Positions 17,984-25,500 of a DNA stretch of 64,000 bases are shown in pieces; position 1 is the stretch's first letter; each line of letters starts with the position of its first letter. Both the position numbers and the translations under genes were made by a program. The stretch lies in assembly GCA_963781785.1 (NCBI GenBank), contig CAWAHD010000001.1, positions 1,364,001 through 1,428,000 of the forward strand, read 5' to 3'. The notes beneath the pieces are model-generated. The model had not been told where the DNA came from. It saw only the letters and a program-made list of their open reading frames with translations, and did no database searches. Source of the DNA: CAWAHD01 sp963781785. Lineage in GTDB: Bacteria; Planctomycetota; Planctomycetia; Isosphaerales; Isosphaeraceae.

Positions 17984-18844
17984 TTAGTGTGCGATCTCTA
18001 GATTCGGCAGAGCCTGCTTCAACTCCTCCATCCCAGCGTCGGTGACCTGCCCGTCGTAGAGGTCCAGGTAGGCAAGATTCGTCAAGCCCTTGAGATGCAC
18101 CATCCCCGCGTCGGTGACGACCGTGGCGCCGAGAAACAGCTCGGAAAGGTTCGTCAGCCCCTCAAGATTCACCAGTCCGGCGTCGGTGATCTTCGTATTA
18201 CGGAGGTCGAGCATGGAAAGGCCAGCAAGGCCCTTCAGGTGCGCCAGTCCGGCGTCCGTGACCTTGGTTCCCTCGAGGCCGAGGTTGGAGAGCTTGGTCA
18301 ATCCTTTCAGGTGGACGAGTCCATTATCGCTCACCTGGCTGTCGTCGACGTAGAGCGCCGTGAGGTTGGTCAGTCCTGACAGACGTTCTAGACCTGTGTC
18401 TGTGATCCGAGGGTCGTTGAGCGTGAGGGTGTGAAGGCAGGTTAGCCCCTTCAGATGCGCCAGCCCGACGTCGCTCACGGGCCATCCGTCGATTTCCAGT
18501 CTTTGTAGCTGGGTCAGGCGCCCGACCTGAACGATCTTCGCCTCGGTTGGCCCGGGAAGCCAGACGGACGTGACGTGACCGAAATAGTCGACTCCAACGA
18601 GATCCACGAGCCACCATGGCGCCCAAGGTTTTCCTCCCGGAATATCGTTCCCGTTGCTCCACTCCCAGTCATAAGCGACGATGCCGCCGGCTGTCGTAAT
18701 CGCCGCCACGGCCTCGCGCTGGATCCGCGCGCTGCGGACGGTCCAGCCCAGCCCGGCTCCGATCACGAGCACCCAGACGATCAGCCGCCGCACGCTGAAT
18801 CGTAGGTACCGTCGCCGGGGACGCGAGATGGGTCCGGCCAGCAT
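17984..18844 (-). CDS. membrane-anchored leucine-rich-repeat protein
   Basis: 286 residues from the ATG at 18844. I reject the longer upstream reading because it has no signal or homology, whereas MLAGPISRPRRRYLRFSVRR leads straight into the transmembrane helix LIVWVLVIGAGLGWTV, matching its paralogue. After a linker with GGKPWAPWWLVDLVGVDYF come about seven LRR units (for example TKVTDAGLAHLKGLAGLSML). Same local family as 16157-16876; the longer repeat domain suggests gain or loss of units. Function unknown, probably protein binding. Confidence 0.8.
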   Translation of the reverse strand: MLAGPISRPRRRYLRFSVRRLIVWVLVIGAGLGWTVRSARIQREAVAAITTAGGIVAYDWEWSNGNDIPGGKPWAPWWLVDLVGVDYFGHVTSVWLPGPTEAKIVQVGRLTQLQRLEIDGWPVSDVGLAHLKGLTCLHTLTLNDPRITDTGLERLSGLTNLTALYVDDSQVSDNGLVHLKGLTKLSNLGLEGTKVTDAGLAHLKGLAGLSMLDLRNTKITDAGLVNLEGLTNLSELFLGATVVTDAGMVHLKGLTNLAYLDLYDGQVTDAGMEELKQALPNLEIAH

Positions 18845-19052
18845 CGAGTCCGCTCCGCAAAAGGACGGAAGAATGAGGGCGGAGCAGTGGGCCGACCGGC
18901 ATGTTGGCCACGCTCGAAGATTGGGTGGCTTCTGGACCGGGCTGACGCCCTCAACTGCGATCATAACAGGAATCCGCCGGTTCGCAGGAATTGTCTGGGG
19001 CGTAACCCGAGGAAATTGACCATCGTTCGAGCGTGCTCTAGCATCATCCGGC

Positions 19053-19610
19053 ATGAGGATATGGGGCGCGATCACAGCAGTGGCACGAGCGTTGGCCGCC
19101 AAGTTTCGCCGCAAGCCGGTGCCCGCCATGATCGGCGAACCGCCGTCGGCGCGCGGAGTGGCTGCCATCCCGAGAAACTCTGCGGATCACGCTGTCCAGT
19201 TCGCCCTTGAGTGGGCCGATCGACTGGAAGTCTACGTCGAAGGGCGGATGCATGCTCTCGACATCCCCGAGAATCAGATTGGCCATGGTGATCCGGATCG
19301 AGGAATCCCTTGGCGCGTCTTTTTCCCGTACGCGACGACCGGCGGCAGCGTCATGGGTCACAGGATCGGCGTCAATAGCGGTGTCCTGAATCCCGAGCTC
19401 CTCACCAAGCCCTACGGGCCGAAAGCAGCTATGGTATGGGCAAAATCTCGGCTTCGCGATAGGATCGATGCGGTGATTGCCCACGAGCTACAGGAAGCCT
19501 TGGGCCTATCTCATGCGGAAACCGTAAGACGAGCGGCTGACACGGGGCTGGCGATCACGGAAGGGGCGCGCGGAATCTTGCGCACCATTGCACGAACGGA
19601 GCGATCGTGA
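19053..19610 (+). CDS. unrecognised protein with HExxE/HxE-like motif, possible toxin-type domain
   Basis: 185 residues. I do not recognise the family with certainty. The N-terminus is basic. A central acidic region (MHALDIPENQIGHGDPDRGI) is followed by IPWRVFFPYATTGGS. The C-terminus, RIDAVIAHELQEALGLSHAE then TGLAITEGARGILRTI, has conserved-looking His/Glu residues and resembles C-terminal domains I recall from polymorphic-toxin-like proteins. It overlaps the next gene by GTGA or abuts it, so the pair is co-translated. Toxin plus immunity protein is one guess (inference); an ordinary planctomycete pair of unknown role is equally possible. Confidence 0.55.
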   Translation: MRIWGAITAVARALAAKFRRKPVPAMIGEPPSARGVAAIPRNSADHAVQFALEWADRLEVYVEGRMHALDIPENQIGHGDPDRGIPWRVFFPYATTGGSVMGHRIGVNSGVLNPELLTKPYGPKAAMVWAKSRLRDRIDAVIAHELQEALGLSHAETVRRAADTGLAITEGARGILRTIARTERS

Positions 19611-19972
19611 TGGTTCACCGGCTGACACTCGGGCATCTCGACCCCTCGGCCGTCACGCGCGACGGCGGGGCGGTCGTGTCGAAACCCCTCGATATGAGTT
19701 CTGTCCATCGGCTCCTCGTAGAGCTGGGCCGTGCCGACGAGGAGGGAGAGTGGAAGCTCGACGGTGATGACGTGCGATTTCATGACGGCTATGTCGTCGT
19801 ACCCTGGCAGGGCGGTTGGCGCAACCTGGTTGCCGAGGAGTTTGCATTGCGTCTCCACCGGGAAACCGGCTGCAAGATCGCCGACTTGGAGCATGGGCGA
19901 ATCATCGAGCCCGAGCAGCTCCAGGGGCTGAATCGCACAGCCGCTGCGGCACAGCGAGCCCCGGCGAGTTAA
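19607..19972 (+). CDS. unrecognised small acidic protein, co-translated with the preceding gene
   Basis: 121 residues starting at GTG 19607 or ATG 19610, overlapping the stop of the upstream gene. Visible features: MVHRLTLGHLDPSAVTRDGG, WKLDGDDVRFHDGYVVVPWQ and a helical AEEFALRLHRETGC, then ADLEHGRIIEPEQLQ. No known motif. Small, acidic and tightly coupled, it could be an immunity or chaperone partner (inference). Confidence 0.5.
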   Translation: MMVHRLTLGHLDPSAVTRDGGAVVSKPLDMSSVHRLLVELGRADEEGEWKLDGDDVRFHDGYVVVPWQGGWRNLVAEEFALRLHRETGCKIADLEHGRIIEPEQLQGLNRTAAAAQRAPAS

Positions 19973-20143
19973 ACCACTCGCCCCGCGCGGTGCCAGCTCG
20001 GCGCAACCGCAGTCGCTGCGGGCAATGGACGTGGCTGTCCCGTCTTCGAACTCCACCACTGTCGACCTCTGGGTCAGTCGTCGCGGGATTGTCATCGGGC
20101 CCGATGCTTGGTGACGCCACCAAGATGATTTCGAGGCGACTCA

Positions 20144-20416
20144 TCACTCTTTCATCAGGTCGACGCCCATGAGATCGACCAGCCATGTCGGCGCCCACGG
20201 TTTTCCGCCGCGAATATCACACCCGTTGTTCCGCTCCCAGCCATATTTGACCGAGCCGCCGGCATCGCGTATCGCCGCGACTGCCTCACGCTGGATTCGT
20301 GTGCTGCGGACCAGCCAACCAAGCCCGGCCCCGATTACGAGCACAAGGACCATCAGGCCGCGCACGCTGAAACGCACGTAACTTGGCCACGAACGCAAAA
20401 TGCGGCCACCGAACAT
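20144..20416 (-). pseudogene. truncated LRR membrane protein keeping only the anchor and linker
   Basis: From the ATG at 20416 it reads MFGGRILRSWPSYVRFSVRG and the transmembrane helix LMVLVLVIGAGLGWLV, then GGKPWAPTWLVDLMGVDLMK and stops. It has no repeats. The first part follows the 16157-16876 paralogue, whereas the part after the helix (IGAGLGW, CDIRGGKPWAP) is closer to 17984-18844, so the copy is a mosaic. It probably arose by duplication and recombination followed by loss of the LRR domain. Confidence 0.7.
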
Positions 20417-20525
20417 GCGGGCAATTCTCCGGGATCGAGACGTTTCGCAGCGCGTTCGTCCCTCGACTCTGATCATACCAGGGACTGGCTCAATGAGACG
20501 AATCAATCGCCGGGAGATTCAAGGA
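20343..20525. repeat. segmental duplication, copy B (pairs with 16800-16985)
   Basis: Second copy of the LRR 5'-end/upstream block. The two copies keep the same orientation and differ by scattered substitutions and small indels. Confidence 0.85.
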
Positions 20526-20678
20526 ACTGCTTGCGAGGGCCGGGTCGCACTCGTACGCGGAGTCCCCGTGGCGTGACGTCCGGGCGGCCGCGACTTGGCA
20601 TCCAGGCAGGACACGCTGTCGACATGACATCGGTCGCAGTCCTTGCGGAGACACTCGGTCGCGTTCGGAACGTTGTGC

Positions 20679-20828
20679 TCACGTCTCCGGCTCGCCCGTT
20701 TCATCATCACCCGCGTCTTCCTCGATGCCGAATTCCTCAGCCAAGATGTTCTCGATGTCGCGCGCACCGCGCAGTACGCGAACAATCTCGATGCCGCCGG
20801 CAACGGATCGGTAGATCGTCGCGCTCAT
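20679..20828 (-). pseudogene. ParE toxin with internal deletion
   Basis: The frame starts at the ATG at 20828, overlapping the antitoxin stop (ATGA), but after only MSA it jumps to TIYRSVAGGIEIVRVLRGAR and DIENILAEEFG, the last strand and C-terminus of ParE-family gyrase toxins, then an acidic tail. A ParE is about 95 residues; here 49 remain. The N-terminal helices and first strands are gone, apparently by one in-frame deletion, so the toxin should be inactive. Confidence 0.75.
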
Positions 20829-21085
20829 GGCCGAATCGATTCGCCGGCCAGGCCTTCGCGCGCTTCGCGCTCGATGGAGCTCCATTCCTTTCGGGTCATC
20901 TTGACCGCCGGTCCTTGCAGTCCATCCAAGAGCTTGGCTTCGAGCTCTTGTTTGGCGCGCCGCTTTTGCGCCTCGCGAATCAACGCGCGCAAATATTCGC
21001 TCGCCGAGGCATACCCTTCTTGCGCCATCTGGGTTTCGACGAACGTCTTCATCTCATCGGGAAGCGAAATGTTCATCGTCGTCAT
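20825..21085 (-). CDS. ParD-type antitoxin (toxin partner broken)
   Basis: 86 residues from the ATG at 21085, nine bases after AGGAGG (a GTG at 21088 is an alternative). MNISLPDEMKTFVETQMAQE and YASASEYLRALIREAQ are the ribbon-helix-helix DNA-binding half of ParD/CC2985-type antitoxins; the C-terminus would bind ParE. The antitoxin looks intact while its toxin has lost most of its fold. It may persist as an anti-addiction or simple repressor gene (inference). Confidence 0.85.
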   Translation of the reverse strand: MTTMNISLPDEMKTFVETQMAQEGYASASEYLRALIREAQKRRAKQELEAKLLDGLQGPAVKMTRKEWSSIEREAREGLAGESIRP

Positions 21086-21370
21086 CACGGTCGTCCTCCT
21101 GAAAAACCATCTTATCCGTCATGGCAAGTATTGCCAAGCGAGCTTGCCGCATCCTCCACGATTGTCACGACCGGACGATTCGAGCGAGCGCTCTGCCGTG
21201 GAAGATGGTTCGCCAGCACCTCTGGCACGCTCCGCTTGTGTGGCCTCGCGTCGGCTTCGAGTGGCCAGATGGAGCAGCTAATCCGCGAGAACGGCGACGA
21301 CTCCGGTAGTCTGAAGGCCCATGGAAGTTGGCGGGCCTGAGGAACTGGCCCGAAACAACTTCCCGATCTC

Positions 21371-21630
21371 GGCCAACCTGGGGCTCACGCCACCAGGCTG
21401 TATGATGTCGCCGCGTCGCGGCTGGGAACAGAATCGGAGGCGGTCGGCCAACCTGGGGCTCACGCCACCAGGCTGTATGATGTCGCCGCGTCGCGGCTGG
21501 GAACAGAATCGGAGGCGGTCGGCCAACCTGGGGCTCACGCCACCAGGCTGTATGATGTCGCCGCGTCGCGGCTGGGAACAGAATCGGAGGCGGTCGGCCA
21601 ACCTGGGGCTCACGCCACCAGGCGGTCGCC
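21371..21630. repeat. 75-bp tandem repeat, 3 full copies plus a partial
   Basis: Unit starts at 21371, 21446, 21521 and (partial) 21596, period exactly 75 bp with no visible divergence. The unit begins GGCCAACCTGGGGCTCACGC and contains TATGATGTCGCCGCG. The core GGGGCTCACGCC...ATGATGTCGCC also occurs in the 85-bp array at 38898-39152, pointing to a dispersed planctomycete repeat family. The open frames running through it on both strands are by-products of a period divisible by three. The flanks (21089-21370) show no gene. Confidence 0.9.
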
Positions 21631-21838
21631 GACCACGGCGAGGCCGTCCGCCTCGACCCCAAATCCGCATGGGCCTGATTCGATCGCACCGTCACCCGGT
21701 TGATTCTCTGCCAAGATGACGATTCTCACCCGGCTGATCGACGACAGAGCGAGGGTTCAGATCCGTTGAAATATCCCTCAAGAATGGCGGGTTGCGATCG
21801 TACCCCAGGCGAGGTACAATCGGACCCGAGGTGAACCC

Positions 21839-22099
21839 ATGGCAAAGTCGGAAACGATCCGAGCGCGCGTTGAACCGAAGTTGAAGGCAGAAGCCGAAGG
21901 CATTCTCGACAGGCTCGGCATGAATCCGAGTGAGGCCATCCGCATGTTCTATAAGCAGGTGGTGCTGCGTAAGGGATTGCCATTTGAAGTCGTGATACCC
22001 AACGCCGAGACTCGTCGCGCAATCGAAGATGTTCAGGGAAGGCGCGGGCTGAATCGCTACAAGGACGCCAAGGAACTGGCCAAGAAACTGGGGATGTGA
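21839..22099 (+). CDS. RelB/DinJ-type antitoxin
   Basis: 86 residues. ETIRARVEPKLKAEAEGILD and GMNPSEAIRMFYKQVVLRKG form the RHH-like N-terminus of RelB/DinJ antitoxins; GLPFEVVIPNAETRRAI is the family's typical middle. GAGGTG precedes the ATG. Upstream, GTACC/GGTAC form a short dyad around 21799-21816 next to a TACAAT -10-like hexamer, a possible self-operator. Its toxin immediately downstream is truncated. Confidence 0.85.
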   Translation: MAKSETIRARVEPKLKAEAEGILDRLGMNPSEAIRMFYKQVVLRKGLPFEVVIPNAETRRAIEDVQGRRGLNRYKDAKELAKKLGM

Positions 22100-22103
22100 C
22101 GAC

Positions 22104-22199
22104 ATGGCCACGGGCGGCGGTGTGACGCCTCGGGCTCTTGTCACGACCAAGTCGTTTGAACGCGACCTGAAACGACTGAGAAAACGCGGTTTCGAATGA
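22104..22199 (+). pseudogene. YafQ-type toxin truncated after 31 codons
   Basis: Four bases after the RelB/DinJ-like stop, an ATG opens a frame reading MATGGGVTPRALVTTKSFER then DLKRLRKRGFE and TGA. TTKSFxRDLKRLRKRGF is the N-terminal helix of YafQ (partner of DinJ). The remaining two thirds with the catalytic His residues are missing and no continuation is seen in other frames. Confidence 0.75.
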
Positions 22200-22553
22200 A
22201 TTGGCAGATGCAGGACGGTGGTCTGATCATCGGACGGATCGGACAGATCGGACGCGGCGGCCGGCGTGCAATGCTTCGTCGGCAGGCCAACCAAACGCAT
22301 CCCCTCGCCCGCGGCGGTCGACGACGCGGTGGCGTTGGCCGCGCAAGGTACACAACCGCTTGCGGACTGGGATTCTATCCTGCAACCGCCGGGGAGCGAA
22401 CTCGCAATCGCGGAATACAAGAATTCTGCTGCTTAAAGACCAGCCCCAGCGTTCGCGTCCACGGTAGGCGCCCCAATAATCGCCACCGCAAACCGAACTT
22501 CCAATAGCCAGACGTTGACACGTGGGTTCGAACCAGGCAGCGGAGCCGAGCCG
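22200..22553. other. intergenic region with a possible gene fragment
   Basis: No firm gene. A GTG-started frame at 22266-22436 reads VDDAVALAAQGTQPLADWDS then ILQPPGSELAIAEYKNSAA and stops; its composition looks protein-like, so it may be the 3' fragment of a lost gene, but I cannot assign it. Confidence 0.3.
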
Positions 22554-23273
22554 ATGAACATTGATTCGCCAGCCGACACCCGCGCCGTTCACCGGCCATC
22601 GAGAGATTACCTCACTCTGGCTGCCCTGGGAATGGGTATGGCTGTACCTTTTCTGTACTACGGCGTTCAGATCGCTGCCGCGCCGTACTTTCCCGGCTAC
22701 AGCTTTATGAGTCAGGCTGCAAGTCTTCTGGGGTCCGACCACTCGACTCATCCATCGATCTTCAACGCCGGTGTGATCGCCACGGGCATCGCGACACTCT
22801 GCGCCGCCGTCGGCTTTTTCCGTGCACTACAGCGTCTTGGTGCGAACCCAATCTTGACGTGGATGACGTCAATGGCGCTCGTTGGAAGCGCCATCTCGAG
22901 CCTGTTGGCTGGGTATTTCCCGCTGCCTGACCCGAGGCACGTCGGCCACCCAGCCCTGCTCGTTGCTATGATTTCACTGCCGTTTCTCCTCGCTGCTGCG
23001 CTGTGGAAGGAGCGTGATCAACGACTGATGAAGGCGTATCTCGCGGCAACCATCGTTGTCCTTGTCGTGATGATACCGATCATGTCTGGGGTGACCAACT
23101 ACGACACGCGGGCGTACAGCGGGCTTCTCCAGAGAATCTTCGCGTTCACTGTCTTTCCGCCCATCGCCGTGTGCGCACTCTTTCTCACGAGACGCGTCAC
23201 TCGTGTGGCGCAACGGACGACGACCGACCAGGTGATCCCAATCCGGTCATGGGACCCGTTCGTTTCACGATGA
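22554..23273 (+). CDS. DUF998-type multi-pass membrane protein
   Basis: 239 residues from the ATG at 22554 (an in-frame upstream start lacks a ribosome site). Six hydrophobic segments, for example LAALGMGMAVPFLYYGVQ, FNAGVIATGIATLCAAVGFF and AYLAATIVVLVVMIPIM. The motif YSFMSQAASLLGSDHSTHPS after helix 1, and LAGYFPLPDPRHVGHPAL, match the DUF998 pattern. Function unknown. Its last 77 bp overlap the convergent gene 23197-24276. Confidence 0.65.
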   Translation: MNIDSPADTRAVHRPSRDYLTLAALGMGMAVPFLYYGVQIAAAPYFPGYSFMSQAASLLGSDHSTHPSIFNAGVIATGIATLCAAVGFFRALQRLGANPILTWMTSMALVGSAISSLLAGYFPLPDPRHVGHPALLVAMISLPFLLAAALWKERDQRLMKAYLAATIVVLVVMIPIMSGVTNYDTRAYSGLLQRIFAFTVFPPIAVCALFLTRRVTRVAQRTTTDQVIPIRSWDPFVSR

Positions 23274-24276
23274 CGCCAACGCCCGCAAGCCACGTGACAG
23301 AGAGCGTCAGCATCCCTCCGCCCAGGGCGCCCAGCACGTGTGGCAGAAGGACGATCAGCGCGTAGACCAGGCTGTCGGCCGGCTGGTGTGTCCACACGAC
23401 AAGAAACGTTCCATACGGCGGCCGTCCCAGTGCATAGCTGGCGAGAGCCGCGTAATCGATCCAGAGTGTCCAGAGCGGAGCCGCCGGGCTTGGCGTGGCG
23501 TACGAGGGACCATTGGGCCAGTACGCGAGATACCCAACGGTCTGGACCCTCGTGAAAACCATGGCCTCCAGATAAGACCAGAACACGAGGGAGCCGACCG
23601 CCACGAACCCCACCCAGAACGCGCGGGCCCGCGAACGTCGCCAGCTCCGGATCAATCCATACAGCCCCAGTTGCACAAGCAGGCCGCCAGGAGTAACACC
23701 GACCGGAAGCCACGGCGGCTGAGCCGGAAGGGAACTCCACGCGGCAGCCCATGCAGCAGCGTTGGCAACCAGGATCCCGGCGATCGCGAACTGCGTGAAG
23801 ACCGCCCGGCGGGACCGTCCAGACCACCCCAAAGACAGGCCCAGAAAACCACCGATGAGCGCCATCAAAAACTGCGGTAGAAATGCACACACGGCAACCG
23901 TGACCAGCATGACGGGATCCTCGGGGCCGCGTTTCAGCACTGAGAAACCAAAGTGCGTGAGAAGGAGGTCGTCGACGAACACGGCGTACGCCTCCCACAG
24001 CGAGCCCACCCATGAGTCAGGCACGCGGGCGTACAGAAAAGACGTCAGTCCCAGCAGGCCGCCCAACTCGAGCCCAGACCAGAATGCGTAGAGCCGCTGC
24101 CGGCCCCGACTGCAAACCAGGCAGAATAACCCAACCTGGACAACCACGCCGATCAGGAAAGCCCCTGCGAGCCTCCATGGCAGAAACTCGTAGATCACAC
24201 GTCCGACGGCCATGTTGAGAGCAACGATCCCAATCACGCCCATGAGCATGGCAATCGAGGATCGAGGCAGCTTCAT
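23197..24276 (-). CDS. polytopic membrane protein of unknown function
   Basis: 359 residues with about eight hydrophobic segments beginning IAMLMGVIGIVALNMAVGRV. Residues 90-110 (GSLWEAYAVFVDDLLLTHFG) and the loop TVGYLAYWPNGPSYATPSPA are soluble. The C-terminal helix LTLSVTWLAGVGVIV ends in a basic tail. I do not recognise a family; similar proteins with this general shape occur in planctomycete genomes. It is convergent and overlapping with the DUF998-type gene. Confidence 0.6.
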   Translation of the reverse strand: MKLPRSSIAMLMGVIGIVALNMAVGRVIYEFLPWRLAGAFLIGVVVQVGLFCLVCSRGRQRLYAFWSGLELGGLLGLTSFLYARVPDSWVGSLWEAYAVFVDDLLLTHFGFSVLKRGPEDPVMLVTVAVCAFLPQFLMALIGGFLGLSLGWSGRSRRAVFTQFAIAGILVANAAAWAAAWSSLPAQPPWLPVGVTPGGLLVQLGLYGLIRSWRRSRARAFWVGFVAVGSLVFWSYLEAMVFTRVQTVGYLAYWPNGPSYATPSPAAPLWTLWIDYAALASYALGRPPYGTFLVVWTHQPADSLVYALIVLLPHVLGALGGGMLTLSVTWLAGVGVIVKRTGPMTGLGSPGRSSSVAPHE

Positions 24277-24309
24277 GGCGAAGGCTCGGCGAAAGGGAGT
24301 ATGGGTCGA

Positions 24310-24360
24310 AATTGGTGTCAGTTCATCTTTTGGACAAAAAAAAACGAACTGACACCAATT
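24310..24360. repeat. perfect 15-bp inverted repeat, dispersed hairpin family
   Basis: AATTGGTGTCAGTTC at 24310-24324 and its exact complement at 24346-24360, with a 21-nt A-rich loop. A diverged copy of the same hairpin is at 49448-49495. It lies upstream of the membrane protein gene, so it is not that gene's terminator; a small non-autonomous repeat is more likely. Confidence 0.8.
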
Positions 24361-24879
24361 CGCCTTTCGTTAAATCGGCAATCCGGGCGATAGCATCTGA
24401 CAATTGTAACGGGTTGGATTCAGGATTCAAGGAGCGTGGCCGGTGACGGATTGCCGAGCGGCTTCCTTGTGCTGTGGTTCTGTTGGTGTGCTCGCTCGGC
24501 GGCCACAGGCCGCCGAAGACGCTGCGCACGCGGGCCGCCCGCACCGATCCGACTGATCAGATGCGGCGGCCGGCCTGGTACCTCAGGCTAGGACTGCGCC
24601 TGGGCAACTGCAAGGCACTCTCTGGCTGCAAAGCTGCGCTACCAACCAGCCACCCTAGCGCCGGCAAGAAACGTGGGACTGATTGCCGGCAGAGTCTGGA
24701 TCTCGCCATCGTCTGCGATTGCAAGGGGGGTTCAGCAAGTCGCGGTTCGGCATCATCGGATGGTGACACGTCTGTTTGCACTGTGGTCGCATCTGGGCCA
24801 AAACAATTCTGGGGGCGGGGCGACGTTCTCGTTTGCTCTTCCGATCCATCGAATTCAGCGTCCCTGGACGGAGCAAGAC
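24361..24879 (+). pseudogene. decayed region with the last residues of a sensor histidine kinase
   Basis: Only the end is recognisable: GQNNSGGGATFSFALPI at about 24793-24846, the final strand of a HATPase_c domain. The preceding 400 bp has no intact kinase motif. It runs in frame, without a stop, into the response-regulator remnant that follows. The 24361-24700 part shows nothing else. Confidence 0.5.
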
Positions 24880-25334
24880 ATAAACGAACAAATAAATAAG
24901 ATATTTGCGGTGGATGACGACGCGTCCGTGCGCAAGAGCCTGGCGCACATCCTGCGATCGGCAGGATATCACGTCGAGACCTTTGCGAACGCCGCCGAGT
25001 TCCTCGCTCAAATGCGCGTCCAGGAGACGCCCGGTTGCCTGGTGCTCGACATCCAGTTGCCCGGCCTGAGCGGGCTGGAGCTAGACCGCGAGCTGCATGG
25101 CGGGTTTTACCAGCGGCTCACCGCGCGGAGCGCAACGTGATGGCCCTGGTGGTCCAGGGCTTGCGCAACCAACAGATTGCCAATGAGCTGGGAATCGGGG
25201 AGAAGACGGTCAATGTCCACCGCGGTCGCGTGATGTCCAAGATGCAGGTGCGCTCGGTGGCTGAGCTTGTCAGGAAAGCCCTCGCGATCGGGGTCGCCCT
25301 GGAGCCGGCCGACAACCCGGTCCACGCAGGTTGA
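24880..25334 (+). pseudogene. FixJ/NarL-type response regulator with internal deletion
   Basis: KIFAVDDDASVRKSLAHILR, then LVLDIQLPGLSGLELDREL (phospho-acceptor Asp) is the first half of a receiver domain. It then jumps directly to RLTARERNVMALVVQGL and GIGEKTVNVHRGRVMSKMQV, the LuxR-type helix-turn-helix. About 60 residues (receiver strands 4-5 with the conserved Thr and Lys, plus linker) are missing, and a G is lacking near 25127 so the HTH is out of frame. The expected start position is ATA (24880-24882). Clearly non-functional as a two-component regulator. Confidence 0.75.
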
Positions 25335-25500
25335 TGCCTGTTGGGGGCAGGCCGCGCATGAGACCAAAGTCCAATAGCAGCGCGGCAGCGACCCCGGTAG
25401 GGTTACCGGCACAGAGGTTATCGGGCTTCGTCAATGCCAGGGGTGGGCAGCCCGCAATCGCCTCTGCACCGATCACATCGATCACAATAAGGGTCGCGCC

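Noticed and set aside
21371..21630. Regular repeats considered as a CRISPR array
   Set aside because: The 75-bp units are identical from end to end with no variable spacers, and no cas genes are present. The 38898, 55681 and 14121 repeats fail for similar reasons.
22524..22541. GTGGGTTCGAACCAG, resembling a tRNA T-arm or an integration site
   Set aside because: The stem does not pair beyond three bases, and no acceptor, D or anticodon arm can be drawn upstream.
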